Shown one piece after another: positions 51,346 to 59,822 of a stretch of 64,000 bases of DNA. Each line of letters starts with the position of its first letter. The stretch's first letter is position 1. The translations under genes were made by a program, and so were the position numbers. Origin of the DNA: Streptomyces sp. ISL-36 (lineage in GTDB: Bacteria; Actinomycetota; Actinomycetes; Streptomycetales; Streptomycetaceae). The DNA is taken from contig NZ_JAGGOS010000042.1 in NCBI RefSeq assembly GCF_018614205.1, forward strand, positions 1 to 64,000, written 5' to 3'. Below the pieces are notes generated by a model. The model was not told the origin of the DNA and did not search any database. It saw only the letters and a list, made by a program, of their open reading frames with translations.

Positions 51346-52032
51346 TCAGTGCTCGAAGCGGTAACCCATGCCCGGTTCGGTGACGAAGTGCCGCGGGTGC
51401 GAGGGATCGGCCTCCAGCTTGCGCCGCAGCTGCGCCATGTACACCCGCAGGTAGTTCGTCTCGGTGCCGTACGAGGGGCCCCAGACCTCCTGGAGGAGCT
51501 GTTTCTGGCTGACCAGGCGCCCGCTGTTGCGGACGAGCACTTCGAGCAGGTGCCACTCGGTGGGGGTGAGGCGGACGTCCCGCCCGTCGCGGTGGACCTT
51601 CTTCGCCGCCAGGTCGACCGTGAAGCCCGCGGTCTCGACCATCACGGCGCCGTCCTCGGTGCCGCCGACCGGTTCGGCCCTGCGGACCGCGGCGCGCAGC
51701 CGGGCCAGGAGCTCGTCCATCCCGAAGGGCTTGGTGACGTAGTCGTCCGCGCCCGCGTCGAGCGCCTCGACCTTCTCGTCGGAGGTCTGCCGTGCCGAGA
51801 GCACCAGGATCGGCACGCGGGTCCAGCCGCGCAGCCGCCTGATGACGTCGACGCCGTCGATGTCGGGCAGTCCGAGGTCGAGGACGATCACGTCGGGATG
51901 GCACTCGGCGGCCAGCCGGAGTGCGGTGGCGCCGTCGGACGCCGCTTCCACCTCGTACTTCCGCGCCTTGAGGTTGATCACCAGAGCGCGGACGATCTGC
52001 GGCTCGTCGTCGACGACGAGGACCCGGGTCAT
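51346..52032 (-). CDS. kdpE: Response regulator KdpE
   Basis: From ATG 52032 the product is 228 residues. The receiver domain has VLVVDDEPQIVRALVINLKA (acidic pocket), phospho-Asp in DVIVLDLGLPDIDGV (about residue 52), and Lys in DDYVTKPFGMDELLARL. An OmpR-type winged helix ends GTETNYLRVYMAQLRRKLEA and HFVTEPGMGYRFEH. It partners KdpD, encoded upstream across a 130-base gap with tandem repeats. No kdpFABC pump genes are in the window. Confidence 0.95.
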   Translation of the reverse strand: MTRVLVVDDEPQIVRALVINLKARKYEVEAASDGATALRLAAECHPDVIVLDLGLPDIDGVDVIRRLRGWTRVPILVLSARQTSDEKVEALDAGADDYVTKPFGMDELLARLRAAVRRAEPVGGTEDGAVMVETAGFTVDLAAKKVHRDGRDVRLTPTEWHLLEVLVRNSGRLVSQKQLLQEVWGPSYGTETNYLRVYMAQLRRKLEADPSHPRHFVTEPGMGYRFEH

Positions 52033-52060
52033 CGAAGGGATCCTTCTCTCTGCCTGTCTT

Positions 52061-52120
52061 CCAGCGGTCGGGGTTCCAGCGGTCGGGGTTCCAGCGATCG
52101 GGGTTCCAGCGGTCGGGCGG
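52061..52120. repeat. Four tandem 15-bp repeats between kdpD and kdpE
   Basis: CCAGCGGTCGGGGTT occurs four times in tandem (52061, 52076, 52091 and 52106), with one substitution in the third unit and changes at the end of the fourth. The array fills most of the kdpD-kdpE gap and might vary in copy number between strains. It could affect the spacing or stability of the shared mRNA. Confidence 0.85.
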
Positions 52121-52162
52121 TGCTCCGGCGGTCCGGCCGCCTTCCGGTGGTCCGCGTCGGGG

Positions 52163-54709
52163 TCAGGAGGTGACATGGGCGGCCACGTCCGCGGCGGACG
52201 GCGGCGGCTGCCCCGTCACGGCCTTGAGGGTCAGGGTCATGGTCAGCCCGCCGCCGGGGGTGTCCTCGGCGGTGATGGTGCCGCCCATGGCCTCGACGAA
52301 GCCTCGGGCGACCGCGAGGCCGAGCCCGACACCGGAGCCGCGGGGAGCGTCTCCGAAGCGCTGGAACGGTTCGAAGATGCCGTCCTTGCTCTCCTCGGGC
52401 ACGCCCGGCCCGCGGTCGACGACCCGCAGCTCGACCCGGTCGCCGAGGGCGCTGGCGGCGACGGCCACCGGCAGGCCTGGCGGGCTGTACTTCACCGCGT
52501 TCTCGACGATGTTGGCGACGGCCCGTTCCAGGAGGCCCTTGTCGACCTCGACCATCGGCAGGCTCTCGGGGATGTCCAGCTCCGCGCTGCCGGCGGGGAC
52601 GCCGCCGAGAGCCATGGGCACGACCTCGTCCAGGTCGATCGCGCGGATCAGCGGGGTGACGGTGCCGGTCTGGAGCCGGGACATGTCCAGCAGGTTCCCG
52701 ACGAGCTGGTCGAGCCGGTCGGAGCCCTCCTCGATCCCGGCGAGGAGTTCGGCCCGGTCCTCCTCCGACCACTCGACGTCGTCCGAGCGCAGGGAGGAGA
52801 CGGCCGCCTTGATCCCGGCGAGCGGGGTACGCAGGTCATGGCTGACCGCGGCCAGCAGTGACGTACGGATCTTGTTGGCCTCGGCCAGCTCGCGGGCCTC
52901 CTCCGCCTCCCCGACGAGCCGCTGCCGGTCCAGTACCACCGCGGCCTGGGCGGCGAAGGCGCCCAGCACGCGCCGGTCCTCGGCCGGCAGCACCCGGCCG
53001 GTCAGAGCGAGCGCCAGGTGTTCGCCGACCGGCATGTCCACGTCCGCGTCCTCGGGCCGCGCGACGGGATGCAGGCCGACACTCGCCGCACGGGTCCACG
53101 GCTCGACGTCGCTCGGGCGTTCCAGCAGGGCCACCGACTCCATGGAGAAGGTCTCCCGGACGCGTTCCAGGAGGGAGTCCAGGCTCGACTCCCCGCGCAG
53201 CACACCGCCGGCGAGATAGGACAGCACCTCGGACTCGGCGCGCAGCCGGGCCGCCTGGTGGGTGCGCCGGGCGGCGAGGTCCACCACGGAGGCCACCGAC
53301 GCGGCGACGCCGAAGAAGACGGCGATGGCGACGATGTTCTTCGGGTCGGCGATGGTCACCCGGTGCAGGGGCGGGGTGAAGAACCAGTTCAGGAGGAACG
53401 AGCCGAACGCGGCCGAGGCCAGCGCGGGGAGGAGTCCGCCGAGCAGCGCGGAGGCGACGGTGAGCGCCAGGAAGAGCAGCATGTCGTTGGCGAGACCGAG
53501 GTCGGCGTCGACATGGGTGAGGAGCAGGGCGAGGAGCCCGGGTCCGGCGACGCCGGCGAGCCGGCCCCAGATGATCCGGGAGCGTCCGAGACGGGCGCCA
53601 CGGGAGACGGGCAGTCCGCGCCCCTTGGCCACTTCCTCGTGGGTGACGATGTGGACGTCAAGGTCCGGGCCCGACTCGCGGGCGACGGTCTGGCCGACGC
53701 CGGGCCCGAACATGTACTGCCAGGTCTTGCGCCGGCTGGAGCCGAGGACGATCTGGGTGGCGTTGACGCCCCGGGCGAACTCCAGCAGGCCGGAGGGTAT
53801 GTCCTCGCCTATGACGTGGTGGAACGTTCCGCCGAGGTCCTCCACCAGCGTCCGCTGGAGGGCGAGTTCTTTGGGGGAGGCCGCGGTGAGACCGTCGCTG
53901 CGGGCGATGTAGACGGCGAGCACCTCGCCCCCCGCGCCCTTCTCGGCGAGCCGGGTGGCGCGCCGGATGAGGGTACGGCCCTCGGGGCCGCCGGTCAGCC
54001 CGACGACGATCCGTTCCCGGGCCTGCCAGGTGGAGCGGATGTTGTGCTCGCCCCGGTACTGCCGGAGGTACTCGTCGACCCGGTCGGCCGTCCACAGCAG
54101 GGCGAGTTCGCGCAGCGCGGTCAGGTTCCCGGGCCGGAAGTAGCGCGAGAGCGACGCGTCGATCCGGTCGGGCTTGTAGATGTTGCCGTGCGCCAACCGG
54201 CGGCGCAGCGCCTCCGGCGACATGTCGACCAGCTCGATCTGGTCGGCGCGGCGTACGACCTCGTCCGGGACGGTCTCCCGCTGCCGTACGCCCGTGATCG
54301 ACTCGACGACGTCGCCGAGCGACTCCAGATGCTGGATGTTGACGGTGGAGATGACGTCGATGCCGGCGGCGAGCAGCTCCTCGACGTCCTGCCAGCGCTT
54401 GCCGTGGCGGGAGCCCGGCACGTTGGTGTGGGCGAGCTCGTCGACGAGCGCGACGGCGGGACGACGTGCCAGGACCGCGTCCACGTCCATCTCGGTGAAG
54501 GTGGTGCCCCGATGGGAGAGGGAGCGGCGGGGGGTCTGCTCCAGGCCGTGCAGCAAGGCCTCCGTACGGGGACGGTCGTGGTGCTCGACGAAGGCGACGA
54601 CGCAGTCCGTACCGCGCTCGACCCGCCGGTGTCCCTCGGAGAGCATCGCGTACGTCTTGCCGACGCCCGGCGCCGCGCCGAGGTAGATCCGTAGCTTGCC
54701 GCGTCCCAT
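52163..54709 (-). CDS. kdpD: Sensor kinase KdpD
   Basis: The 848-residue protein has the full KdpD order. The N-terminal KdpD domain has Walker A LRIYLGAAPGVGKTYAM and VALVDELAHTNVPGSRHGKR. A USP-like domain lies at about 250-365, four membrane helices at about 395-495 (GPGLLALLLTHVDADLGLAN onward), and a GAF-like region follows. HisKA has LLAAVSHDLRTPLAGIKAAV (phospho-His near 630), and the HATPase has NIVENAVKYSPP and GSGVGLGLAVARGFV. It senses K+ limitation or osmotic stress and phosphorylates KdpE. Confidence 0.96.
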   Translation of the reverse strand: MGRGKLRIYLGAAPGVGKTYAMLSEGHRRVERGTDCVVAFVEHHDRPRTEALLHGLEQTPRRSLSHRGTTFTEMDVDAVLARRPAVALVDELAHTNVPGSRHGKRWQDVEELLAAGIDVISTVNIQHLESLGDVVESITGVRQRETVPDEVVRRADQIELVDMSPEALRRRLAHGNIYKPDRIDASLSRYFRPGNLTALRELALLWTADRVDEYLRQYRGEHNIRSTWQARERIVVGLTGGPEGRTLIRRATRLAEKGAGGEVLAVYIARSDGLTAASPKELALQRTLVEDLGGTFHHVIGEDIPSGLLEFARGVNATQIVLGSSRRKTWQYMFGPGVGQTVARESGPDLDVHIVTHEEVAKGRGLPVSRGARLGRSRIIWGRLAGVAGPGLLALLLTHVDADLGLANDMLLFLALTVASALLGGLLPALASAAFGSFLLNWFFTPPLHRVTIADPKNIVAIAVFFGVAASVASVVDLAARRTHQAARLRAESEVLSYLAGGVLRGESSLDSLLERVRETFSMESVALLERPSDVEPWTRAASVGLHPVARPEDADVDMPVGEHLALALTGRVLPAEDRRVLGAFAAQAAVVLDRQRLVGEAEEARELAEANKIRTSLLAAVSHDLRTPLAGIKAAVSSLRSDDVEWSEEDRAELLAGIEEGSDRLDQLVGNLLDMSRLQTGTVTPLIRAIDLDEVVPMALGGVPAGSAELDIPESLPMVEVDKGLLERAVANIVENAVKYSPPGLPVAVAASALGDRVELRVVDRGPGVPEESKDGIFEPFQRFGDAPRGSGVGLGLAVARGFVEAMGGTITAEDTPGGGLTMTLTLKAVTGQPPPSAADVAAHVTS

Positions 54710-54845
54710 GGCATGACCTTACGTCCCGCGAATAGGACATTCCGCACGCGGGGTGAGCGCCGGAGAGCGTACGGGCAGGGTTCTCATGCCGCCGCGCCCG
54801 GAGTCTCCGGGGAGAGGCGACGGCTCGCGGTGGCCCTGCCTGGGC

Positions 54846-55574
54846 TCAGTGTTCGATGATCTCGCCGTCGCTCAGCTCCAGCACGCGGTCCGCGAGGCCC
54901 AGGAGCTGGGCGTCGTGGGTGGCGACCAAGGCCGTGACCCCCTCGCTGCGGACCACCGCGCGCAGGAGTTCCATCACCGCGAGCCCGGTCTCCGCGTCGA
55001 GCTGACCCGTCGGCTCGTCGGCAATCAGCAGGGCCGGCTTGTTGGCGAGGGCGCGGGCGATGGCGACGCGCTGCTGCTGGCCGCCCGAGAGCTCGCCGGG
55101 ACGCTGGGCCGCGTGGTCGGCGAGGCCGACCAGCGCGAGGAGGAGGGCCACGCGCTCCTCCCGCTCCTTGGGGTCCGCCTTGCGCAGCCGCATGGGCACG
55201 CCGACGTTCTCCGCGGCGGTCAGGATCGGGATGAGTCCGAAGGACTGGAAGATAAAGCCGATGCGGTCCCGTCGCAGCTCCAGCAGCCCGTTCTCGCCGA
55301 GCTGCGCGAGGTCCGTACCGCCGATGGTGATCCGGCCGTCGTCGGGGCTGTCGAGGCCGCCGACGAGGTTGAGCAGGGTGGTCTTGCCCGAGCCCGAGCG
55401 GCCCTTGAGCGCGACGAGTTCGCCGCGCGGGATGTCGAAGGAGACGCCGCGCAGGGCGTGGACGGCCGCCGCGCCCGTACCGTACGAGCGGTGCAGGTTC
55501 TCGACGCGGACCATGGGTTCGCCGGACGGGTCCTCGGCCACCGCCGTGCCGGATCGTGCGCTGCTCTCACTCAC
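54846..55574 (-). CDS. ABC transporter ATP-binding protein (MacB/LolD type)
   Basis: From GTG 55574 (GGAG six bases upstream) the product is 242 residues. Motifs include Walker [22 protein letters not shown]-loop [18 protein letters not shown], signature [20 protein letters not shown], and Walker [14 protein letters not shown] with H-loop VATHD. It resembles the MacB/LolD/SalX group that works with FtsX-like permeases. No permease gene adjoins it, which is unusual. The longer upstream frame crosses the terminator and is rejected. Confidence 0.93.
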   Translation of the reverse strand: MSESSARSGTAVAEDPSGEPMVRVENLHRSYGTGAAAVHALRGVSFDIPRGELVALKGRSGSGKTTLLNLVGGLDSPDDGRITIGGTDLAQLGENGLLELRRDRIGFIFQSFGLIPILTAAENVGVPMRLRKADPKEREERVALLLALVGLADHAAQRPGELSGGQQQRVAIARALANKPALLIADEPTGQLDAETGLAVMELLRAVVRSEGVTALVATHDAQLLGLADRVLELSDGEIIEH

Positions 55575-55634
55575 CCTGGACTCCCCCGTCGTCGAACGCG
55601 TGCGCCCGTCAGTATGTGCTGTCCGGGGACTGAG

Positions 55635-55668
55635 GGGCCAGAGCCGAGAAAGGGCCAGAGCCGAGAAA
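55635..55668. repeat. Tandem 17-bp duplication
   Basis: GGGCCAGAGCCGAGAAA occurs twice in direct tandem (55635-55651 and 55652-55668), next to the large hairpin. Its GGCCAGA also complements TCTGGCC at the far side of the hairpin, so it could extend that structure. Confidence 0.8.
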
Positions 55669-55669
55669 G

Positions 55670-55719
55670 GCCGGTGGGCCGCCTCCCGTGCGTGACGCAC
55701 AGGGAGGCGGCCCACCGGC
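55670..55719. terminator. Very long hairpin after the DUF3710 gene
   Basis: An 18-bp perfect outer stem (55670-55687 with 55702-55719) continues, after a single-base bulge, into a GTGCG-TGA-CGCAC inner stem. It follows the DUF3710 stop (55738, minus strand) and precedes the ABC gene start, so it should insulate the two. Confidence 0.85.
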
Positions 55720-55737
55720 TCTGGCCGGAAACCGGGG

Positions 55738-56490
55738 TCAGCGGACCTCGGTGATCTCCGGTCCGCGCTGGAGCTGGCCCATGCCTCCGGAGAAGCGCGA
55801 GCCCTCCTGCTCCTCCTGCTGGACACCCTCGGGGACCATCTGCGCGTCGTTCGGGAGCTTGAGGACGATGGGGTCGCGCGGGGCCATCGGGCCCTCGCCG
55901 CGGACCACCACGGTGTCCCGGAAGATCTGCTCCAGGAGACCGGCCGCCTCCGGCTGCACCGCGCCCTGCCCGGAGATCACTCCGCGCAGGAACCAACGCG
56001 GTCCGTCGACGCCCACGAAACGCACCAGCTGCACGCCACCGGTGCCGTCGGGCAGCTGCACGGGGACCTGGGCCCGCAGTTCCCAGCCCAGCGGGCCCTC
56101 GACCTCGTCGATGACACCGCCCTGCTGGGTGATGCCACTGGCGATCTCCTCGCGGACCTCGCCCCAGATGCCTTCCTTCTTCGGCGCGGCGAACGCCTGC
56201 AGCTGCACGGCGCTGTCGCGCAGTACGACGGTGGCCGCGACGATCGCGTCGCCCGCCACCTCGACCCTCAGCTCCATGCCCTCGACTCCGGGCACGAAGA
56301 TGCCGCCCAGGTCGACGCGGCCTTCCTCCGGCTTGGAGACCTCGGAGATGTCCCACGGTCCGTCGGGCCGGGGCGCCGGCGGAAGGTTCACCCGACGCGG
56401 CGCGCCGGCCGTGTCGACCTTGTCGACGACCTGCTCGGCCTCGCCCGCTGCGTCCTCAGCGGCACCGCTCTTCTTGCGACGTCCGAACAC
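55738..56490 (-). CDS. DUF3710 protein
   Basis: From GTG 56490 (AAGGA seven bases upstream) the product is 250 residues. A charged N-terminus FGRRKKSGAAEDAAGEAEQV precedes the DUF3710 domain with GPWDISEVSKPEEGRVDLGG, VQLVRFVGVDGPRWFLRGVI and RDPIVLKLPNDAQMVPEGVQ. It is an actinobacterial conserved family usually encoded directly after dut, as here. The function is unknown; the genomic link suggests DNA metabolism, but this is not shown. Confidence 0.92.
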   Translation of the reverse strand: MFGRRKKSGAAEDAAGEAEQVVDKVDTAGAPRRVNLPPAPRPDGPWDISEVSKPEEGRVDLGGIFVPGVEGMELRVEVAGDAIVAATVVLRDSAVQLQAFAAPKKEGIWGEVREEIASGITQQGGVIDEVEGPLGWELRAQVPVQLPDGTGGVQLVRFVGVDGPRWFLRGVISGQGAVQPEAAGLLEQIFRDTVVVRGEGPMAPRDPIVLKLPNDAQMVPEGVQQEEQEGSRFSGGMGQLQRGPEITEVR

Positions 56491-56491
56491 G

Positions 56492-57004
56492 TCACTGTCC
56501 TTCCCGGTCGGATACGACCGAAGCGTATCGATTCCCACCCGTTGTGCCGTCCACGGCGGCATGACCGCCGGTGGAACCGAAGCCCCCCTCGGCCCGCGCC
56601 GAGCCGGGAAGCTCCGCCACCTCGTGGAAGCGCACCTTCTCGACCTGCTGAACGACCAGTTGGGCAATCCGGTCGAACCGCTCGAACCGCACGCTCTCGC
56701 GGGGGTCCAGATTGACCACGATCACCTTGATCTCTCCACGGTACCCGGCATCCACGGTCCCCGGGGCATTCACCAGCCCAACCCCCAGCCGGGCGGCCAG
56801 GCCCGAGCGCGGGTGCACGAAGGCGGCGTAGCCGTCGGGGAGCGCGATGGAGACCCCGGTGGGCAGCACGGCCCGCTCGCCGGGGGCCAGGACGGCCGCC
56901 TCGGTGGTCACGAGATCGACCCCGGCGTCGCCGGGGTGGCCGTAGGCCGGAATCGGTACGTCCGGGTCCAGACGCCGGATGAGTACGTCGACAGGGTTGC
57001 GCAT
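56492..57004 (-). CDS. dut: dUTP diphosphatase (dUTPase)
   Basis: This 170-residue trimeric dUTPase hydrolyses dUTP to dUMP and pyrophosphate. Motifs in order are GHPGDAGVDLVT (I), FVHPRSGLAARLGVGLVNAP (II), GTVDAGYRGEIKVIVVNLDP (III), FDRIAQLVVQQVEKV (IV) and GGFGSTGGH (V, P-loop-like). The start overlaps the stop of the thioesterase gene by one base (TGATG). The C-terminal extension (TTGGNRYASVVSDREGQ) is typical of Streptomyces. Confidence 0.96.
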   Translation of the reverse strand: MRNPVDVLIRRLDPDVPIPAYGHPGDAGVDLVTTEAAVLAPGERAVLPTGVSIALPDGYAAFVHPRSGLAARLGVGLVNAPGTVDAGYRGEIKVIVVNLDPRESVRFERFDRIAQLVVQQVEKVRFHEVAELPGSARAEGGFGSTGGHAAVDGTTGGNRYASVVSDREGQ

Positions 57005-57588
57005 CAGGGGTTCACCTCGAAGGCGCGGGCGCGCCGGACCTGGTCGGGGTCGGACATGGCTGCCTGGATCTCCTCCGGGCGGCCGTTGTCGATGAAGTGG
57101 TCGACCTTGACCTCGATGAAGAGGGCGTCGGCGCGGACGGCGACGGGCCCTTCGGGCCCGCCGATCCGGCCGGTGGCGGTCGAGTAGATCTTGCGCCCGT
57201 GCACGGCGGTGACCTCGGCCTCCAGGTGCAGGACGGTGCCGACCGGGACGGGCCGCGCGAAGTCGGTCTCCAGTCGGCCGGTGACGGCGATGACCCGCAG
57301 CAGCCAGTTCAGGGAGCCGAGGGTCTCGTCGAGCGCGGTGGCGAGGATGCCGCCGTGCGCGAGCCCGGGGGCGCCCTGGTGGTCGGTGGTCACGGTGAAC
57401 TCGGCGGTGACGGTCACGCCCTCGCCGGCCCGGGCCTCGAGATGGAGCCCGTGGGGCTGTCCGCCGCCGCACCCGAAGCAGTGCTCATAGTGCGCGCCGA
57501 GCAGCTCGCCGGGGGCGGGCGCGTCGGAGTGGCGTACCGGCGGTATGGCGTCGGCCGGCGGGGTGAGGGCGGCAGATGTTGCAGTCAC
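57004..57588 (-). CDS. PaaI-family hotdog-fold thioesterase
   Basis: From GTG 57588 the product is 194 residues. The hotdog domain has HCFGCGGGQPHGLHLEA, LAHGGILATALDETLGSLNW (HGG motif with catalytic Asp/Glu helix) and RLETDFARPVPVGTVLHLEA. It probably hydrolyses an acyl-CoA. It is coupled by a one-base overlap to dut. The CFGCG segment, near the start, is common in this subgroup. Confidence 0.88.
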   Translation of the reverse strand: MTATSAALTPPADAIPPVRHSDAPAPGELLGAHYEHCFGCGGGQPHGLHLEARAGEGVTVTAEFTVTTDHQGAPGLAHGGILATALDETLGSLNWLLRVIAVTGRLETDFARPVPVGTVLHLEAEVTAVHGRKIYSTATGRIGGPEGPVAVRADALFIEVKVDHFIDNGRPEEIQAAMSDPDQVRRARAFEVNP

Positions 57589-57646
57589 AGCCGCAGACCT
57601 TACCCGCGCGGATAGGGGCGGGTCGCGCCGTGCCAAGCTTGGACGC

Positions 57647-58135
57647 ATGCAGCCTTCCGTACCGTCCTCCGCGCCGCGCTTCGACGAACGTCTGACCGCT
57701 CCCCGCTCCTGGTGGGTCATCACGGCTCTGCTGGGCCTGTCGGGCGGTCTGGTCATGTTCCCGCTGGGGACGGTTCCGATCCTGGGCGGTGTGATCGCGG
57801 CGGCCGCGCTGGCGGCGGTGGTCGTCTCTTCGTACGGCTCCGCGCGCGTCCGGGTGGTCGCCGGTTCGCTGGTGGCGGGCGACGCGCGGATCCCGGTGTC
57901 GGCACTGGGGGCTCCCGAGGTGCTGGACGCGGAGGAGGCGCGCGCCTGGCGCACCTTCAAGGCCGACCCGCGCGCTTTCATGCTGCTGCGCAGCTACGTC
58001 CCGGGCGCGGTCCGTGTCGAGGTCACCGACCCGGCGGACCCGACGCCGTACGTCTATGTGTCCAGCCGGGATCCGGAGGGCCTGGTGGCGGCCCTGGAGG
58101 CCGCCCGTGCGGAGAGCGTGCGCACGGAGGCCTAG
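57647..58135 (+). CDS. DUF3093 membrane protein
   Basis: From ATG 57647 the product is 162 residues. FDERLTAPRSWWVITALLGL and GTVPILGGVIAAAALAAVVV give the two membrane helices typical of DUF3093. A soluble domain then has ARVRVVAGSLVAGDARIPVS and RAFMLLRSYVPGAVRVEVTD. It is conserved next to dut in actinobacteria and of unknown function. It is the only plus-strand gene in this part of the core block and ends in a 4-base tail overlap with the next gene. Confidence 0.9.
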   Translation: MQPSVPSSAPRFDERLTAPRSWWVITALLGLSGGLVMFPLGTVPILGGVIAAAALAAVVVSSYGSARVRVVAGSLVAGDARIPVSALGAPEVLDAEEARAWRTFKADPRAFMLLRSYVPGAVRVEVTDPADPTPYVYVSSRDPEGLVAALEAARAESVRTEA

Positions 58136-59118
58136 AAGCCGATCTCCTTGGGGTTCTCGGGCTGCTCCAGCGGGGGCAGCCCCTTCAGCTCGTCCCAGGG
58201 GACCTGGCGGCTGCGCAGATCCTTGCGCACGTGTTCGGCGAGTTTCTTGGTGTCCCGGCGGTTCATCACCGCTCCGACGGCGGCGCCGACCATGAACGGC
58301 GTCAGGCTGGGCAGATTGCGCACCATGCGCTTCGTGATCTGCTGCCGCAGTTCCCGCTTGAGCTGACCGCCGAGCGCCGCGTTGAGGGTGGTCGGCTTGG
58401 TGGGGTCGATGCCCCGTTCCTCCGTCCACGAGGTCAGATAGGCCGTCGAACGCTGGGTGAGCGAGCCGGGCGGCCGCAGTCCGTACACCTCGTGCAGTTC
58501 GGCGATGAGCTTGAGTTCGATCGCCGCGACTCCGGTGATCTCCGCGGCCAGCTCGGCCGGCATCGCGGGGGGTACGGGGAGCATCGCGGCGGCTCCGACG
58601 CCGGCGCCGACGGTCGAGCTGGCGTTGGCGGCGCCGGCGACGAGTTTGTCGGCGATCTGCTCGGGGGCGAGCCCCGGAAAGTGCTTGCGCAAGGTCGCCA
58701 GATCCCGCACGGGGACCCGGGGCGCGATCTCGATGATCCGGTCGGCGAGATAGCCGATTCCGGTTCTGGCGCTCTCGCCGCCACGCTTCACGCCGCGTTT
58801 GACGGCGTCGATCCGCGCGCGGTCGAGTTTCATGCGATCCAGCTGTGTGCGCGCCGGGCCGACGACGCGCTTGACGGCGCCGAGACGGCGGCCGCCGTGC
58901 GAGGCCTCCCGTTGCACCGGCTCCGGCGCCGTGGCTGCTTCGAGCGAGGCCGAGGGGCCTCGCCCGTCGTCACGTGCGCCGAGGGAGGGCAGGGGGGCGG
59001 TGTGCTCGGCTTCGGGGGCCTCGTGGGCACCCTCGGCCGGGCCTGGTCCGCCCTGATGCGCCTCCGGCTTGCCTGAAAGCCGGAAGCGCCGCTTCCGAGA
59101 CGGGGTGTCGCCTGCCAC
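58132..59118 (-). CDS. Conserved hypothetical protein (328 residues)
   Basis: A long basic, Ala/Gly/Pro-rich N-terminus (about 1-95) leads to a helical domain with GIGYLADRIIEIAPRVPVRD, HFPGLAPEQIADKLVAGAAN, VAAIELKLIAELHEVYGLRP and LTPFMVGAAVGAVMNRRDTK. The Gly/Ala-rich segments resemble membrane-associated EcsC-like proteins, but I am not sure of the family. It is conserved in Streptomyces next to DUF3093. It is convergent with that gene. Confidence 0.75.
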   Translation of the reverse strand: MAGDTPSRKRRFRLSGKPEAHQGGPGPAEGAHEAPEAEHTAPLPSLGARDDGRGPSASLEAATAPEPVQREASHGGRRLGAVKRVVGPARTQLDRMKLDRARIDAVKRGVKRGGESARTGIGYLADRIIEIAPRVPVRDLATLRKHFPGLAPEQIADKLVAGAANASSTVGAGVGAAAMLPVPPAMPAELAAEITGVAAIELKLIAELHEVYGLRPPGSLTQRSTAYLTSWTEERGIDPTKPTTLNAALGGQLKRELRQQITKRMVRNLPSLTPFMVGAAVGAVMNRRDTKKLAEHVRKDLRSRQVPWDELKGLPPLEQPENPKEIGF

Positions 59119-59130
59119 AGCCGACCGATC

Positions 59131-59427
59131 TCAGTCGCAGTCGCGGCAGATCGGCTGGCCGTTCTTCTCCCGAGCCAGCTGGCTGCGGTGGTGCACGAGG
59201 AAGCAGCTCATGCAGGTGAACTCGTCGGCCTGCTTCGGCAGGACCCGTACGGCGAGCTCTTCGTTCGAGAGATCGGCGCCGGGCAGCTCCAGGCCTTCGG
59301 CGGCCTCGAACTCGTCGACGTCGACCGTCGAGGTCGACTTGTCGTTCCGGCGGGCCTTCAGTTCCTCAAGGCTGTCCGAATCGACGTCGTCGTCGGTCTT
59401 GCGTGGGGTGTCGTAATCCGTTGCCAT
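59131..59427 (-). CDS. DUF4193 protein
   Basis: From ATG 59427 the product is 98 residues. An acidic N-terminus (DTPRKTDDDVDSDSLEELKA) precedes a C-terminal zinc-ribbon-like part with CMSCFLVHHRSQL and CRDCD, four Cys in pairs. It is a conserved actinobacterial family; the role is unknown. It lies 310 bp from a perfect palindrome at 59737-59750. Confidence 0.93.
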   Translation of the reverse strand: MATDYDTPRKTDDDVDSDSLEELKARRNDKSTSTVDVDEFEAAEGLELPGADLSNEELAVRVLPKQADEFTCMSCFLVHHRSQLAREKNGQPICRDCD

Positions 59428-59822
59428 GTCGCTCTCCCCCTCTGGGTGGTTGCGGTGTCTCCAGCGCACGTAACGCGTGAGAGGCCGGACTTGTGCCCGA
59501 CCCGAGGCGGAGATTTTGCCTCACATCAAGGTCTGTTACTCAATCGACACCCAATCCGTCCTCTCGCGAGTGATCGGCTTTGGGTGGCGAACGGGACCGT
59601 ACACGGTCCACCTGCCGTCCTTCACGGGCGCCACCCCGTGTACTTCCCGTCATCCAGACCCCCGGAAACCCGGACTTTTCCTGGTTTTCCGATGGAATTC
59701 TCGATCACGGAGAGTAGAGGGACGGATGCTCGCTCCTGTGATCGATCACACATGGTCGTCTCAGGAACGGGTTCCGAAAATTCCGCGCAAAGCGAACGGA
59801 ACCGGCTGGTACCCGAAGTGTG
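59428..59822. promoter_or_regulatory. DUF4193 upstream region with TGTGATCGATCACA palindrome
   Basis: These ~395 bases hold no gene and should contain the DUF4193 promoter. At 59737-59750 is a perfect 14-bp palindrome TGTGATCGATCACA, which resembles CRP/FNR- or GntR-type operators. It lies closer to the cutS stop (59823) than to the DUF4193 start. Confidence 0.55.

Noticed and set aside
54727-54746. Imperfect palindrome GCGAATAGGACATTCCGC upstream of kdpD
   Set aside because: The arms match imperfectly and no known KdpE-type site could be recognised; it may be chance.
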